From assembly GCA_017542345.1 (NCBI GenBank), contig JAFXXI010000005.1, positions 1 through 64,000 on the forward strand: 64,000 nucleotides of DNA, in the 5' to 3' direction. Below, piece by piece: positions 18,254 to 27,466 of this stretch. The position numbers and the translations under genes were made by a program. Under the pieces are notes generated by a model. It saw only the letters and a program-made list of their open reading frames with translations, was not told where the DNA came from and searched no databases. Source of the stretch: Bacteroidales bacterium (GTDB lineage: Bacteria > Bacteroidota > Bacteroidia > Bacteroidales > P3). Position 1 is the first letter of the stretch. Each line of letters starts with the position of its first letter.

Positions 18254-19318
18254 ATGAAGGTATTCCGGACTATATTGGTGATACTCAATGTGCTTGTGGC
18301 GCTTGGGTTGGTGCTGACGACGTTGGCGGGCGAGATACGCCCGTCGCAGAGCATCGTGCCGTCGCTGCTGGCATTCGGCTATCTGCCACTGCTGGCGGCC
18401 AATGTGGCGATGGTGGTGGTGTGGGCTTTGATGAAGCGCTGGGAGTTCCTGATTAGCACGGCGGTCATTGCCCTGCGGTGGTCGTTTGTGGGGTTGTTCT
18501 TCCAAGTGGGAGGGACAGCGAAAGTGCCTGCCCGCGACGAGCATCCGCAGATGGTCACCCTGATGACCTACAACGTGCATATGTTCATGGGCCCCGGGGA
18601 AAAAGCAGCGCCGGAGGACAGCGTCGCGCGCGAGTTCCTGGCGCTGGTGGACGAATACCAACCCGATGTGCTGTGCATGCAGGAGTTTCAATATTCGGGA
18701 GCCAGAAGGACTACCGACAGCCTTGTAATGAAAGGCTACAACCACTACTACGGCACCCGTATGTCGGGGACAACCCCCTTGGGAACGGTGGTGTTCTCGC
18801 GGCTTCCCATCACCTATGTGTCGAAGATTGACAACCTGAAGCTTTTGGTAGAGTTGATGCACGACAGCTGCCGCTTCAGGGTGTGCTGTATACACATGGA
18901 CAGTTACCAATTCAATCCGGCCGACAAAGAGGAGTTTGAAAAATTGCGACACGGCGAGGTGAGCCGCCCCTCGAAACGGACGATGGGGAAGGTGAAAGAG
19001 ACCATTCTGTGCCATGAAGAGGAGTGGGAACAGCGCATCAGCCCTTTGGTCACCGAGAGCTCGGTGCCGCTGGTGCTGGCAGGCGACCTGAACGACATAC
19101 CCACCTCGTGGCTCTACCGCCAGATTTCGCGACACATGAACGACACCTACTGCGAGAAAGGCTTGGGCTACTGCTACACCTACAACGGCAATTCGCCGAA
19201 ATTCCGCATCGACATGGTATTCCACAATGAGGGCTTGCGGACGCTGAGCTACAAATGCATCCGCAGCACCGTGTCGGACCACTATCCCGTATTCACCAGC
19301 ATGGAACTTGTGCCATGA
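18254..19318 (+). CDS. Membrane-anchored endonuclease/exonuclease/phosphatase (EEP) family protein
   Basis: A 354-residue protein. Three hydrophobic segments in the first 95 residues anchor it to the inner membrane. The rest is an EEP domain: LMTYNVHMF with the first metal-site Asn, CMQEFQ with the metal-binding Glu, LAGDLNDIP and the terminal VSDHYPVF with the catalytic Asp-His. The family includes phosphodiesterases acting on nucleic acids, phosphoinositides and sphingomyelin; the substrate here is unknown. Its stop codon overlaps the nth start codon (ATGA), so the two are translationally coupled. Confidence 0.85.
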   Translation: MKVFRTILVILNVLVALGLVLTTLAGEIRPSQSIVPSLLAFGYLPLLAANVAMVVVWALMKRWEFLISTAVIALRWSFVGLFFQVGGTAKVPARDEHPQMVTLMTYNVHMFMGPGEKAAPEDSVAREFLALVDEYQPDVLCMQEFQYSGARRTTDSLVMKGYNHYYGTRMSGTTPLGTVVFSRLPITYVSKIDNLKLLVELMHDSCRFRVCCIHMDSYQFNPADKEEFEKLRHGEVSRPSKRTMGKVKETILCHEEEWEQRISPLVTESSVPLVLAGDLNDIPTSWLYRQISRHMNDTYCEKGLGYCYTYNGNSPKFRIDMVFHNEGLRTLSYKCIRSTVSDHYPVFTSMELVP

Positions 19319-20013
19319 AGAAAGAGGAACGCTACCGCAGGACGATAGCCTACTTCGAGGAGGCTATGCCCGTTGCAGAGACCGAGCTGCACTTCGAGTC
19401 TCCCTTCCAGCTGCTGGTGGCGGTGGTGCTCTCGGCACAATGCACCGACAAGCGGGTCAATATGGTCACCCCTGCCCTCTTCGAGGCCTATCCCACCGCC
19501 GAAGCGATGGCCGAAGCAAGCGAGGACGACATCTTCGAGTATGTGAAGTCGGTCTCCTATCCGAAAAACAAGAGCCACCACCTCGCGGGATTGGCGAGGA
19601 TGCTGGTGGAGGAATATGGCGGCCAGGTGCCCGACGACATCGAGCAGCTGCAGCGTCTCCCGGGTGTGGGGCGCAAGACCGCCAACGTGGTGGCGGCGGT
19701 GGTCTTCGACCTGCCCGCCATGCCTGTCGACACCCACGTCTTCCGCGTGGCCAACCGCATCGGTCTTACCTGGTCGCGACCGAAAGGGAGCAACCGCATT
19801 GAAGACGGTTACTCGAAGACGCCCCTGCAGACGGAGCGCGAGCTGGTGAAGTATATCCCCGAGGCGTTGCTGGCCAAAGCGCACCACTGGCTGATACTGC
19901 ATGGCCGCTATGTGTGCACGGCGCGCAAGCCCAAATGCGACAAATGCGGCTTGACGGAGGTCTGCCTCCACTACCGGAAACTGTCAAAGGAGGGAGGTAG
20001 CGATGCTGTTTAG
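19315..20013 (+). CDS. nth: Endonuclease III
   Basis: A 232-residue DNA glycosylase/AP lyase that removes oxidised pyrimidines. The helix-hairpin-helix LPGVGRKTANVV carries the catalytic Lys and the later VDTHVFRVANR the catalytic Asp. The C-terminus has four Cys in the pattern C-x6-C-x2-C-x5-C (CTARKPKCDKCGLTEVC), a 4Fe-4S loop. The ATG at 19315 is chosen because it overlaps the previous stop as ATGA and fits the family N-terminus; a longer frame from 19255 has no family support. It overlaps the next gene by 11 bases. Confidence 0.95.
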   Translation: MKKEERYRRTIAYFEEAMPVAETELHFESPFQLLVAVVLSAQCTDKRVNMVTPALFEAYPTAEAMAEASEDDIFEYVKSVSYPKNKSHHLAGLARMLVEEYGGQVPDDIEQLQRLPGVGRKTANVVAAVVFDLPAMPVDTHVFRVANRIGLTWSRPKGSNRIEDGYSKTPLQTERELVKYIPEALLAKAHHWLILHGRYVCTARKPKCDKCGLTEVCLHYRKLSKEGGSDAV

Positions 20014-22054
20014 CGCACCTGTCTTCCTCTGGGGCCTGCTGGCGGTGCTCATCCCCATCGCCGTGCACCTGTTCAACTTCCGGCGATACCGCAAGATTTA
20101 CTTCAGCAATGTCGACCGTCTGGCGCAGCTGCACACCGAGAGTCATCGGCAGAACCGGCTGCGGCAGTGGCTGGTGCTGGTCCTGCGGGTGCTGGCCATC
20201 GTCTGTCTGGTGCTGGCATTTGCCCAACCCGTCGTCGGCCGCCGCGACACGCAAGGGGCCCTCAAGACCTCGGACAACGCCGTGAGCATCTATATCGACA
20301 ACACCTTCAGTATGGGCAGCACCTCGTCGGACGGCAGCCAACTCGATGACGCCTGCCGCAAGGCGCGGGAGATCGCCGACATCTACGGCATCGGCAGCCG
20401 CTACCAGCTGCTCACCGCCGATATGGACGGTGCGCAGATGCGGTGGCTCAACCGCGACGAGCTGCTCGAAGCCGTCGACCAGGTGCAGTTCTCGCCCGCC
20501 TCGCCGCTGCTCAGCAGCGTGGCGAAGCGCCAGCAGGACTTCCTGCGGCAGAGCAACGCCGCCACGCGGCACGCCTATATCCTCAGCGACTTCCAACGAA
20601 GCGGCTGCGACCTCGACGCGCTGCCGGAGGACAGCCTCACGCTGACCACCCTCGTGCCGCTCGGCGGCATCGAAGCCGACAACGTCTATATCGACACCCT
20701 GCGCCTCGACGCACCGGCTTATTTCGCCGGCGGCGCCGTAGAGGTGGAAGCCACCCTGCGCAACCACGGGAGCCACGCAGCCGAAAAGGTGCCCGTCAGG
20801 TTGCTCGTCAACGGGCGCGAGCGCGCCATCGCCACCGTCGACCTCGCCGCCGGCGCCACCGGCAAAGCCACGCTGCGCTTCACCATCGACAGCGGCGGAT
20901 GGAGCGACGGCCTGGTGGAAATCAGCGACTACCCCGTCACCTTCGACGACCGATACTACTTCTCGCTCTGCACCGGCGACCACCTGCGCCTCCTTGAGGC
21001 AGGCGCCGACAAGCCCAACAGCCATCTGCATCGGCTGCTCGGCACCGAGAGCGACATGAGCCATACCTGGCAGCCGGCGGGTCGCTTCCAGTTCTCGCCC
21101 GACTACGACTTCATCGTGCTGAACGGCACCACTGGATTGACCAGCGGCGACGCGCAGCAACTGGCGGCATGGGTGAGCGACGGCGGAAGCCTTCTTGTTA
21201 TCGCCCCCGACGGCACTAAAGGCGTTCCCGCCACCCTCAACGACGCCCTCGCCCTTCTCGGCGCCCCGCAACTCGGCCACTGGCTGCAGCATCCCACCAA
21301 AGCCAGCAGCATGGACCTCGACCACCGCCTCTACCGCGGTGTCTTCAACGGCCGCAACGACGAGATGGAGATGCCCTCCGTGCAGGGCCACTACGCCCTT
21401 GCCGGCGCTGCGGCGCGCCAGTCGGTCATCGACCTGGCCGACGGCGGAAGCCTGTTGACGCACACGCCCGTCGGCGCCGGACATATCTACCTCTTCACCT
21501 GCCCCCTCGACGCACAATGGACCGACTTTGTCGCCCAGGCGCTGTTCGTCCCCACAGTGTACAATATGGCCCTCTACAGCCGTCCGCTGCCGCCAGCCAG
21601 CCACACCCTGGGTGCCGAGAAAGCCATCACGCTGCAGGGCACCTATGCCGCCGACCGCCAGCCGCCCGAACTCAGCGGCCCTGACGATCTGCGCCTCATC
21701 CCCGACCTGCGGCGCTCCGGCAACCGCCAGCTGCTGATGCTGCACGGCGAACTCACCGCCGCCGGCATCTACCGTCTGGCCGACGAGCATCTGGCTTTCA
21801 ACCATCCGCGCCGCGAGTCGCAACTCGACTTCCACTCGGCAGCTGACGTGTCCCACGCCATCAGCGACCGCCAAAGCTACCGCGTGGCACTTCATCCCGA
21901 CAAGCCCCTCAAAGGGCAGCTGGCAGGTCGCAACTCAGGCCGGCAGCTGTGGCGCCTTTTCGTCATCCTGGCACTGGCTGCGCTGGCCGCCGAGACGGTG
22001 CTGCTCGCCATCGGAAGACGCAAAGACAACAAGAACTATAAATTCCACTCATAG
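20003..22054 (+). CDS. BatA-like membrane protein with N-terminal double transmembrane domain
   Basis: A 683-residue protein. The N-terminus (FSAPVFLWGLLAVLIPIAVHLFNFRR, with a second hydrophobic segment at about residues 52-73) is the double transmembrane domain of the Bacteroidota BatA family (TIGR02226). A vWA-like fold follows (SIYIDNTFSMGS, near residue 95), then large extracytoplasmic beta domains, and a last membrane helix near residue 650. Relatives occur in aerotolerance (Bat) operons, but no MoxR ATPase or other Bat partner is adjacent here. Overlap with nth and 1-base overlap with the ABC gene suggest coupled translation. Confidence 0.8.
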   Translation: MLFSAPVFLWGLLAVLIPIAVHLFNFRRYRKIYFSNVDRLAQLHTESHRQNRLRQWLVLVLRVLAIVCLVLAFAQPVVGRRDTQGALKTSDNAVSIYIDNTFSMGSTSSDGSQLDDACRKAREIADIYGIGSRYQLLTADMDGAQMRWLNRDELLEAVDQVQFSPASPLLSSVAKRQQDFLRQSNAATRHAYILSDFQRSGCDLDALPEDSLTLTTLVPLGGIEADNVYIDTLRLDAPAYFAGGAVEVEATLRNHGSHAAEKVPVRLLVNGRERAIATVDLAAGATGKATLRFTIDSGGWSDGLVEISDYPVTFDDRYYFSLCTGDHLRLLEAGADKPNSHLHRLLGTESDMSHTWQPAGRFQFSPDYDFIVLNGTTGLTSGDAQQLAAWVSDGGSLLVIAPDGTKGVPATLNDALALLGAPQLGHWLQHPTKASSMDLDHRLYRGVFNGRNDEMEMPSVQGHYALAGAAARQSVIDLADGGSLLTHTPVGAGHIYLFTCPLDAQWTDFVAQALFVPTVYNMALYSRPLPPASHTLGAEKAITLQGTYAADRQPPELSGPDDLRLIPDLRRSGNRQLLMLHGELTAAGIYRLADEHLAFNHPRRESQLDFHSAADVSHAISDRQSYRVALHPDKPLKGQLAGRNSGRQLWRLFVILALAALAAETVLLAIGRRKDNKNYKFHS

Positions 22055-22662
22055 TGCTACAGATAGAACATATCAGCAAATCGTTCGGAAGCCAGCGCGT
22101 GCTCGACGACATCAACTTCAGCCTTGCCGCTGGCGAGGTGGCCGGCATCCTCGGCAACAACGGCGCCGGAAAGACCACCCTGCTGCGCATCGTCTGCCGC
22201 CTGCTGGCGCCCGACAGCGGTCGTGTGATCTTCGACGGGCACACGCTCGGCGACGCCGACCTAGCACACATCGGCTACCTGCCCGAAGAGCGCGGCCTCT
22301 ACCGCCACATGCGCGTCAAGGAGCAGGCGCTCTACCTCGCACAGCTGAAGGGAATCACACGCCACGACGCCGAAGCCAGCATCGACGACTGGTTCCAGCG
22401 GCTGGGCATGACCTCATGGGCCGACAAGCACGCTTCGGAGCTGAGCAAAGGGATGCAGCAGCGGCTGCAATTCGTGGTCGCAGTAGCGCATCGTCCGCAG
22501 CTGCTCATCCTCGACGAGCCCTTCTCGGGATTCGATGCCGACAACGCCGAGATGCTGCGCCGCGAGATTGCCCGCCTGGCTGCCGACGGCACCGCCGTGC
22601 TGCTCTCGACCCACAACACTGCCGCCGCCGAAGCGCTCTGTCACAAAACCCTACAGCTATGA
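22054..22662 (+). CDS. ABC transporter ATP-binding protein
   Basis: A 202-residue ATPase starting at GTG. Walker A GNNGAGKTT is near residues 34-42, the signature is LSKGMQQR, Walker B is LLILDEPF and the switch His lies in LLSTHNT. The closest subtype is the NatA-like exporter ATPase. It overlaps the stop codon of the BatA-like gene by one base and the permease start by four, forming a two-component exporter with it. The ATPase is short for the family (usually 230-300 residues), but all core motifs are complete. Confidence 0.9.
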   Translation: MLQIEHISKSFGSQRVLDDINFSLAAGEVAGILGNNGAGKTTLLRIVCRLLAPDSGRVIFDGHTLGDADLAHIGYLPEERGLYRHMRVKEQALYLAQLKGITRHDAEASIDDWFQRLGMTSWADKHASELSKGMQQRLQFVVAVAHRPQLLILDEPFSGFDADNAEMLRREIARLAADGTAVLLSTHNTAAAEALCHKTLQL

Positions 22663-23915
22663 GAAAGCTCTTCCTCGTCATCGTCCGCGAATGCCGCATA
22701 CGGCTGCGCAAGCCTGCATTCTGGGTGCTCACGCTCCTGGTGCCGGCCATCCTCGCCTGCCTCTATGCGCTGCCCGTCTTCACCACAGGCCACTCCGTCG
22801 GTCCCGCCAGCGTATTGGTGGTCGACCAAACAGGACTCTTCCAGGGTCATCTGCGCTCCACCGACGAGGTGGCATTCCGCTCCTTGCCCACCCTCGAGGA
22901 AGCCCAACAGCAGGCCGATAAAGCCACCGCCATCCTCTATATCCCCCTGCGACAGACCACCATACCCCGCGATGCCTTCCTCCTCTACCAGGCCGACGAA
23001 CCCCCGCTGGCAGTGCAAAGCGCCGTCGACGCCCAGCTGCAGACCCTTCTGCGCAATGCCATCCTCGAGGATGTCTACCACCTCGAGCCCTCTGTCTACC
23101 ATTCGGTTGAAGCCACCCACATACGGCTGCACACGCAGGATGCCGTCAGCGGCCGCGAGAGCTTCGTTGTGGTCAAGAACGTCGTAGCCATTGCGCTGGC
23201 CGCGCTGATGCTCATCGCGCTGACACTCTTCGGTATACAGGTAATGCGCGCCGTGCAGGAAGAGCGGCAGAACCGTGTGGCCGAGGTGATTGCCTCGTCG
23301 GTGAAACCCGTCCAGCTGCTGGGCGGCAAGGTGGCGGGCATCGCCCTCACCGCCACGCTGCAGCTGGGACTTTGGATAGCCCTCACCGGCTGCGCCATCT
23401 GGGCCATACAGAGTTGCAACAGCGACCTCTTCGACGCCGCCTCCGCCAGCCAGCTGAGCCTGGCCAGCAAAGGGGCCGCCGCCACCGCGCAGTATGAGGC
23501 GGGCGCCAATCCCGTCACCCCTGTCATGCAAGGCCTTGCGGCCATACACCTGCCGCTGGTGGCGCTGGCTTTCCTGCTGAGTTTCCTGCTGGGATATATG
23601 CTCTACGGGGCACTGCTCGCCACCGTCGCAGCCCGTCTCGACAGTGACGCCGACAGCGTGGGGTGGACCCTTGTGACGGTCTCGCCGCTGGCGGCCACCG
23701 TCATGCTGGCCCCCCTCCTGCTGCGGGCCCCCGCGGGGGCGCTGGCCGCATGGCTCACCCTGATACCCTTCACCGCACCCGCCGCGGCCATGCTGCGGCT
23801 GCCCTTCGGCCTCCCCGTCTGGCAGGCAGTGGCCGCCGCCGTCATCATAATCGTCTCTGCCACAGCCATATCGCTGCTCGCGGCACGCGTCTACCGCCGC
23901 CGCCTCGTCCGCTGA
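22659..23915 (+). CDS. ABC transporter permease (NatB / ABC-2 type)
   Basis: A 418-residue membrane protein. The N-terminus (RKLFLVIVRECRIRLRKPAFWVL) and first helix, a large extracytoplasmic loop at about residues 45-165, and five more helices in the C-terminal half fit the NatB family. The ATG at 22659 overlaps the upstream TGA, and the sequence before it in this frame is the ATPase gene read out of frame. Together with the ATPase it would export an unknown substrate. It is the last gene of the operon; a small hairpin follows at 24006. Confidence 0.88.
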   Translation: MRKLFLVIVRECRIRLRKPAFWVLTLLVPAILACLYALPVFTTGHSVGPASVLVVDQTGLFQGHLRSTDEVAFRSLPTLEEAQQQADKATAILYIPLRQTTIPRDAFLLYQADEPPLAVQSAVDAQLQTLLRNAILEDVYHLEPSVYHSVEATHIRLHTQDAVSGRESFVVVKNVVAIALAALMLIALTLFGIQVMRAVQEERQNRVAEVIASSVKPVQLLGGKVAGIALTATLQLGLWIALTGCAIWAIQSCNSDLFDAASASQLSLASKGAAATAQYEAGANPVTPVMQGLAAIHLPLVALAFLLSFLLGYMLYGALLATVAARLDSDADSVGWTLVTVSPLAATVMLAPLLLRAPAGALAAWLTLIPFTAPAAAMLRLPFGLPVWQAVAAAVIIIVSATAISLLAARVYRRRLVR

Positions 23916-24005
23916 CCGCGACCCAACATTTTGGGGTCAGGTGACGAGAGGGCGAGGGTAATTTTTTTTATATACTCAACACTCTGGCTGTCAGCCATCG
24001 TGACT

Positions 24006-24022
24006 CCCCACCAAAGGTGGGG
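24006..24022 (+). terminator. Short hairpin after the ABC permease
   Basis: CCCCACC and GGTGGGG pair around AAA, 90 bases after the permease stop and followed after seven bases by TTTTTCT. It could end the EEP-nth-ABC operon, but the weak tail leaves this open. Confidence 0.4.
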
Positions 24023-24079
24023 TTGAAAAATTTTTCTCCACGGTTGCAGAATTTTTAGTAATTTTACAGCCAGAAAAAT

Positions 24080-25936
24080 ATGAAAGAAAAGCATTGGATA
24101 ATCAGAGAAGACTATGATTTAGAGACTGTTGAAAAACTTGCTGCTTCGCTGGGTGTTGACCGAATCATCGCCACGCTGCTCGTTGAGCGCGGGGTAACTA
24201 CATTTGAGGAGGCACGCCGATTTTTCAGGCCCGGGCTTGACCAGATCAACGACCCCTTCCTGATGAAAGGCATGAAAGAGGCGATAGAACGCATCAACAA
24301 AGCCATTGAGCGACAGGAACGTATCATGGTCTATGGCGACTACGATGTCGACGGCACGTCGGCCGTAGCGCTGGTGTACTCCTACCTGAAGGAGTTGGAC
24401 CGCAACATTGACTTCTACATCCCCGACCGCGAACGCGAAGGCTACGGCATTTCGTACCAAGGCATTGACTACGCCCGCGAGACAGGTGTGAAGCTGGTCA
24501 TCGCCCTCGACTGCGGCATCAAGGCTATGGAAGAGGTGGATTATGCGGCTAAGTACGGCATCGACTTCATCATCGGCGACCACCACCTGCCCGACGAGGT
24601 GGTGCCGCGTGCGGTGGCCGTGCTTGATCCCAAACAGAAAGACTGCCCCTATCCCTACAAGGAGCTGAGCGGCTGCGGCATAGGCTTCAAGATTGTGGAA
24701 GCGCATCTGGAGCAGCGGATGGGCGTGCGGCTGTGCGACCTGCCGGAGCAACTCGACAAGAGCCGCCGGCAGCGGCAAGAAGAGCTGAAGCTGAAGCTGC
24801 TGAAATACCTTGACCTGGTGGCCGTGAGCATCGCCAGCGACATCGTGCCCATCATGGGCGAGAACCGCGTGCTGGCCTTCTTCGGCTTGCGGGTGCTCAA
24901 CACCAAGCCGCGTCCCGGCATCGAGGCCATACTGAAATACGGCCATGTGGATCGCCGGAAAGCCGACCAACCCGAGCAGGCGGACACCACGGGCGAGACG
25001 TCGACACCGCCGATGAAGAACGGATACTTCGAGAAAGAGCTAACCATCAGCGACCTGGTCTTCCTCGTCGGTCCTCGCATCAACGCCGCCGGACGCATCC
25101 GGTCGGCCTTCGACTCGGTGCGGCTCATGCTCACCGAAGACCCCGCCATCGCACACCAGCTGGCCGACGACATCAACAACTACAACATGGAGCGCAAAGA
25201 CCTCGACACCGCCGCCACCGAGGAGGCCAAGCGGCGCATCGACACCGACCCGTTCTACGCCGGACGGCAGTCGCTGGTGCTCTATGACCCGAGTTGGCAC
25301 CGCGGCGTGGTAGGAATCGTGGCTAGCCGCATCGTGGAAGCTTACAACAAGCCCGCCATTGTGTTCACACGGGGCAGCGACGACCTGATTACCGGTTCGG
25401 CACGGTCGCTCAAGGAGTTCGACATGCACCAAGCACTGGAGAAATGCGCCGACCTGCTGGAGCACTTCGGCGGACACAAGAGCGCCGCCGGCGTGTCGCT
25501 GCGGCAAGAGAACATGAAGGCCTTTCTGGAGCGCTTCGAGCAGCTGGTGCGGGAAAGCCTCGGCACCGAGGAGGTCGTGCCCGAGATTGAAATCGACGCC
25601 GAGATAGGGTTCTCGCAGATTACGCCCAAGTTCCTGCGCATTCTCAAGCAGTTCGCCCCCTTCGGGCCGGACAACAACGTGCCGGTCTTCGTCAGCCGCG
25701 AACTGGTGGATACGGGTGGCGCCCGCATCGTGGGCACCAACCATATCAAGTTCAACGCCATCCCGCTCACCGAACGGTCGGCCCCCTATCCTGCCATAGC
25801 GTTCCAGCTGGGACATGCTTTCGGACGTATGCGCCACGGCGACCGTTTCGACCTCTGCTATCAGTTGGAGGAGAACTACTGGAAAGGGCGCACCGAGATA
25901 CAACTTAATGTCAAGGACATCAAGTTTGAGGATTGA
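24080..25936 (+). CDS. recJ: Single-stranded-DNA-specific exonuclease RecJ
   Basis: A 618-residue DHH-family 5'-3' exonuclease. Conserved motifs are in order: VYGDYDVDGTSA (motif I), ALDCGIKA, IIGDHHLP (motif III, DHH), and later GRINAAGR-like PRINAAGRIRSAFD; the DHHA1 part has FGGHKSAAGVSL. It degrades single-stranded DNA in recombination and mismatch/base-excision repair. Residues about 285-300 (EQADTTGETSTPP) are a small variable insertion. It is transcribed alone and ends at a strong bidirectional terminator. Confidence 0.95.
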   Translation: MKEKHWIIREDYDLETVEKLAASLGVDRIIATLLVERGVTTFEEARRFFRPGLDQINDPFLMKGMKEAIERINKAIERQERIMVYGDYDVDGTSAVALVYSYLKELDRNIDFYIPDREREGYGISYQGIDYARETGVKLVIALDCGIKAMEEVDYAAKYGIDFIIGDHHLPDEVVPRAVAVLDPKQKDCPYPYKELSGCGIGFKIVEAHLEQRMGVRLCDLPEQLDKSRRQRQEELKLKLLKYLDLVAVSIASDIVPIMGENRVLAFFGLRVLNTKPRPGIEAILKYGHVDRRKADQPEQADTTGETSTPPMKNGYFEKELTISDLVFLVGPRINAAGRIRSAFDSVRLMLTEDPAIAHQLADDINNYNMERKDLDTAATEEAKRRIDTDPFYAGRQSLVLYDPSWHRGVVGIVASRIVEAYNKPAIVFTRGSDDLITGSARSLKEFDMHQALEKCADLLEHFGGHKSAAGVSLRQENMKAFLERFEQLVRESLGTEEVVPEIEIDAEIGFSQITPKFLRILKQFAPFGPDNNVPVFVSRELVDTGGARIVGTNHIKFNAIPLTERSAPYPAIAFQLGHAFGRMRHGDRFDLCYQLEENYWKGRTEIQLNVKDIKFED

Positions 25937-25940
25937 AAAA

Positions 25941-25975
25941 AGAGAGGGGCTCCAGACGGAGCCCCTCTCTTTTAT
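25941..25975. terminator. Bidirectional terminator between recJ and the M28 peptidase gene
   Basis: AGAGAGGGGCTCC pairs perfectly with GGAGCCCCTCTCT around AGAC, with T-rich sequence on the right and an A-run on the left, so it works for both converging genes. Confidence 0.88.
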
Positions 25976-25978
25976 TTC

Positions 25979-27463
25979 TTAGAAGTAATAACCCAGTGTG
26001 ACGGCGTAGCTGTCCATCCGCGCCCTGGGAAGGTCGGGAGCGGTGGAGAAGAGGTTGTTTTTGTGGTAGTACCAGGTGCCGGTCAGCCGCCAATGTCCGC
26101 CGAGACGCATACCGAAGTCAAATATCAGGCCTCCTTGGTCGGGGTTGGCTTGATAGTGAGGCGAGGCAGCCGTGAGGTCGCCATAGAAGCGGCCGTCGAG
26201 CACACGGCCGTAGTAGCCGCCGAAGCCGATAAAGAATCCCGTCCCCATCTCACGGAAACCCAGCTGCAGGGTCACAGGCACAAAGACTGAGTGCTGCTCC
26301 ATACCAAACCCTTTTCCATAGGCGTCAGCGGGCGCCGGCAGGGGGCAGTTGGAGTAGTTGTAGAGCACGTCGGCGTGGAGCGCGAAGAACTTTCCGAGGT
26401 TGTAGTGCAGCATCAGGCCGCCTTGGAAGCCGTAATGGCTTTTGCCGACGATGACGGCATCGGGGAAGTCCATATTGCTTGTATTGTATCCCACGGCGAG
26501 GCCTGCCTCGAAGGAGTTGGCTTTGTGTTTGGAAGCCAGACGTCCCGAAGCCAGTTTTCCATCGTGCCGTGAGGCGGCGACGGTGAGGGCGGTGAGGTAG
26601 TCGGTGATGCGATCGAGGCCATCGTAGTCAATGAGGTCGGCATCGTCCTCGGGCTTGTGGTAGGGCGACTTGAGGCCCGTGGTGACGGCCAACGTGGGGA
26701 TGCCTTCTTCGGCGAAAGGCTCGGTGTCGGTGGCGGTGAGGAGAGAGTTCTCGAAGGATTTGAAGCGCACCTTGAGATCGCTGCCGAGTTGGTCGGGAGC
26801 GAGCCAGCCTTTGGCTTTGGCCACCGTGCCGCTGCCGTCGAGGACGAGTTCGCCGTTGGCTTGGTACCAACCCACCATATCGATGCTCAGCATCAGCTTG
26901 ACTTGGTCAATCATGCCTTTGTCCTTGAGTTGCCTCACGATGGCTTTCGAGCCGAAGAGGCCTTTCTCCTCGGCGTCGAAGGCACAGATGATGACGCTGC
27001 GTTTCAGGTCGCCCCGGCGGGCAACCAGCTGGCGGGTGATTTCGAGGAGGCAGGAGGAGCCCGAGGCGTTGTCGTCGGCGCCGTTGCACACGCGGTCACC
27101 CTTCATACCGATATGGTCGTAGTGGGCGCCCAGGACGATGTACTCGTCCTTCAGCTCAGGGTCATTGCCCTCGATGACGGCGACGAGGTTGCAGAAATTG
27201 CCCTGACCGAGGATGGGGTTGTCTTGCCGGAAGGGAACCTGATAGTTGTCGCCCCAGAAGGGTGTGAGGCCCATCTGACGCCATTGACGGAGAATATAGT
27301 CGGCCGCCTTCTGTCCGTCAGGAGTTCCGGCTTCGCGTCCGCGGAGGCTGTCGGAAGCAAGGGTGTAAAGATGCTGCTCCAGCCGCTGGCGCTGGCTGTC
27401 CTGCCCACGGACGACGCCGCACAACAGCAAGACGGCGGCAAGGAGGGTTGCAATACGTTTCAT
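25979..27463 (-). CDS. M28 metallopeptidase fused to a C-terminal outer-membrane beta-barrel
   Basis: A 494-residue protein with signal peptide (ATLLAAVLLLCGVVRG, then Q). Residues about 30-300 are an M28 aminopeptidase-type domain with the di-zinc set His114 (GAHYDHIG), Asp130 (NGADDNASG), Glu165/166 (FDAEEKG), Asp195 (SIDMVGW) and His269 (SPYHKPED). From about residue 317 to the end the sequence alternates hydrophobic and polar residues in beta strands and ends in Tyr-Tyr-Phe, the terminal aromatic expected of an outer-membrane barrel. M28 proteins normally lack such a barrel. It starts 3 bases after the EEP lipoprotein gene and is co-transcribed with it. Confidence 0.85.
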   Translation of the reverse strand: MKRIATLLAAVLLLCGVVRGQDSQRQRLEQHLYTLASDSLRGREAGTPDGQKAADYILRQWRQMGLTPFWGDNYQVPFRQDNPILGQGNFCNLVAVIEGNDPELKDEYIVLGAHYDHIGMKGDRVCNGADDNASGSSCLLEITRQLVARRGDLKRSVIICAFDAEEKGLFGSKAIVRQLKDKGMIDQVKLMLSIDMVGWYQANGELVLDGSGTVAKAKGWLAPDQLGSDLKVRFKSFENSLLTATDTEPFAEEGIPTLAVTTGLKSPYHKPEDDADLIDYDGLDRITDYLTALTVAASRHDGKLASGRLASKHKANSFEAGLAVGYNTSNMDFPDAVIVGKSHYGFQGGLMLHYNLGKFFALHADVLYNYSNCPLPAPADAYGKGFGMEQHSVFVPVTLQLGFREMGTGFFIGFGGYYGRVLDGRFYGDLTAASPHYQANPDQGGLIFDFGMRLGGHWRLTGTWYYHKNNLFSTAPDLPRARMDSYAVTLGYYF

Positions 27464-27466
27464 ATA

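Noticed and set aside
19766..21895. A 709-codon frame on the minus strand opposite nth and the BatA-like gene
   Set aside because: Same low-complexity composition, and it covers two genes with solid motifs on the other strand.
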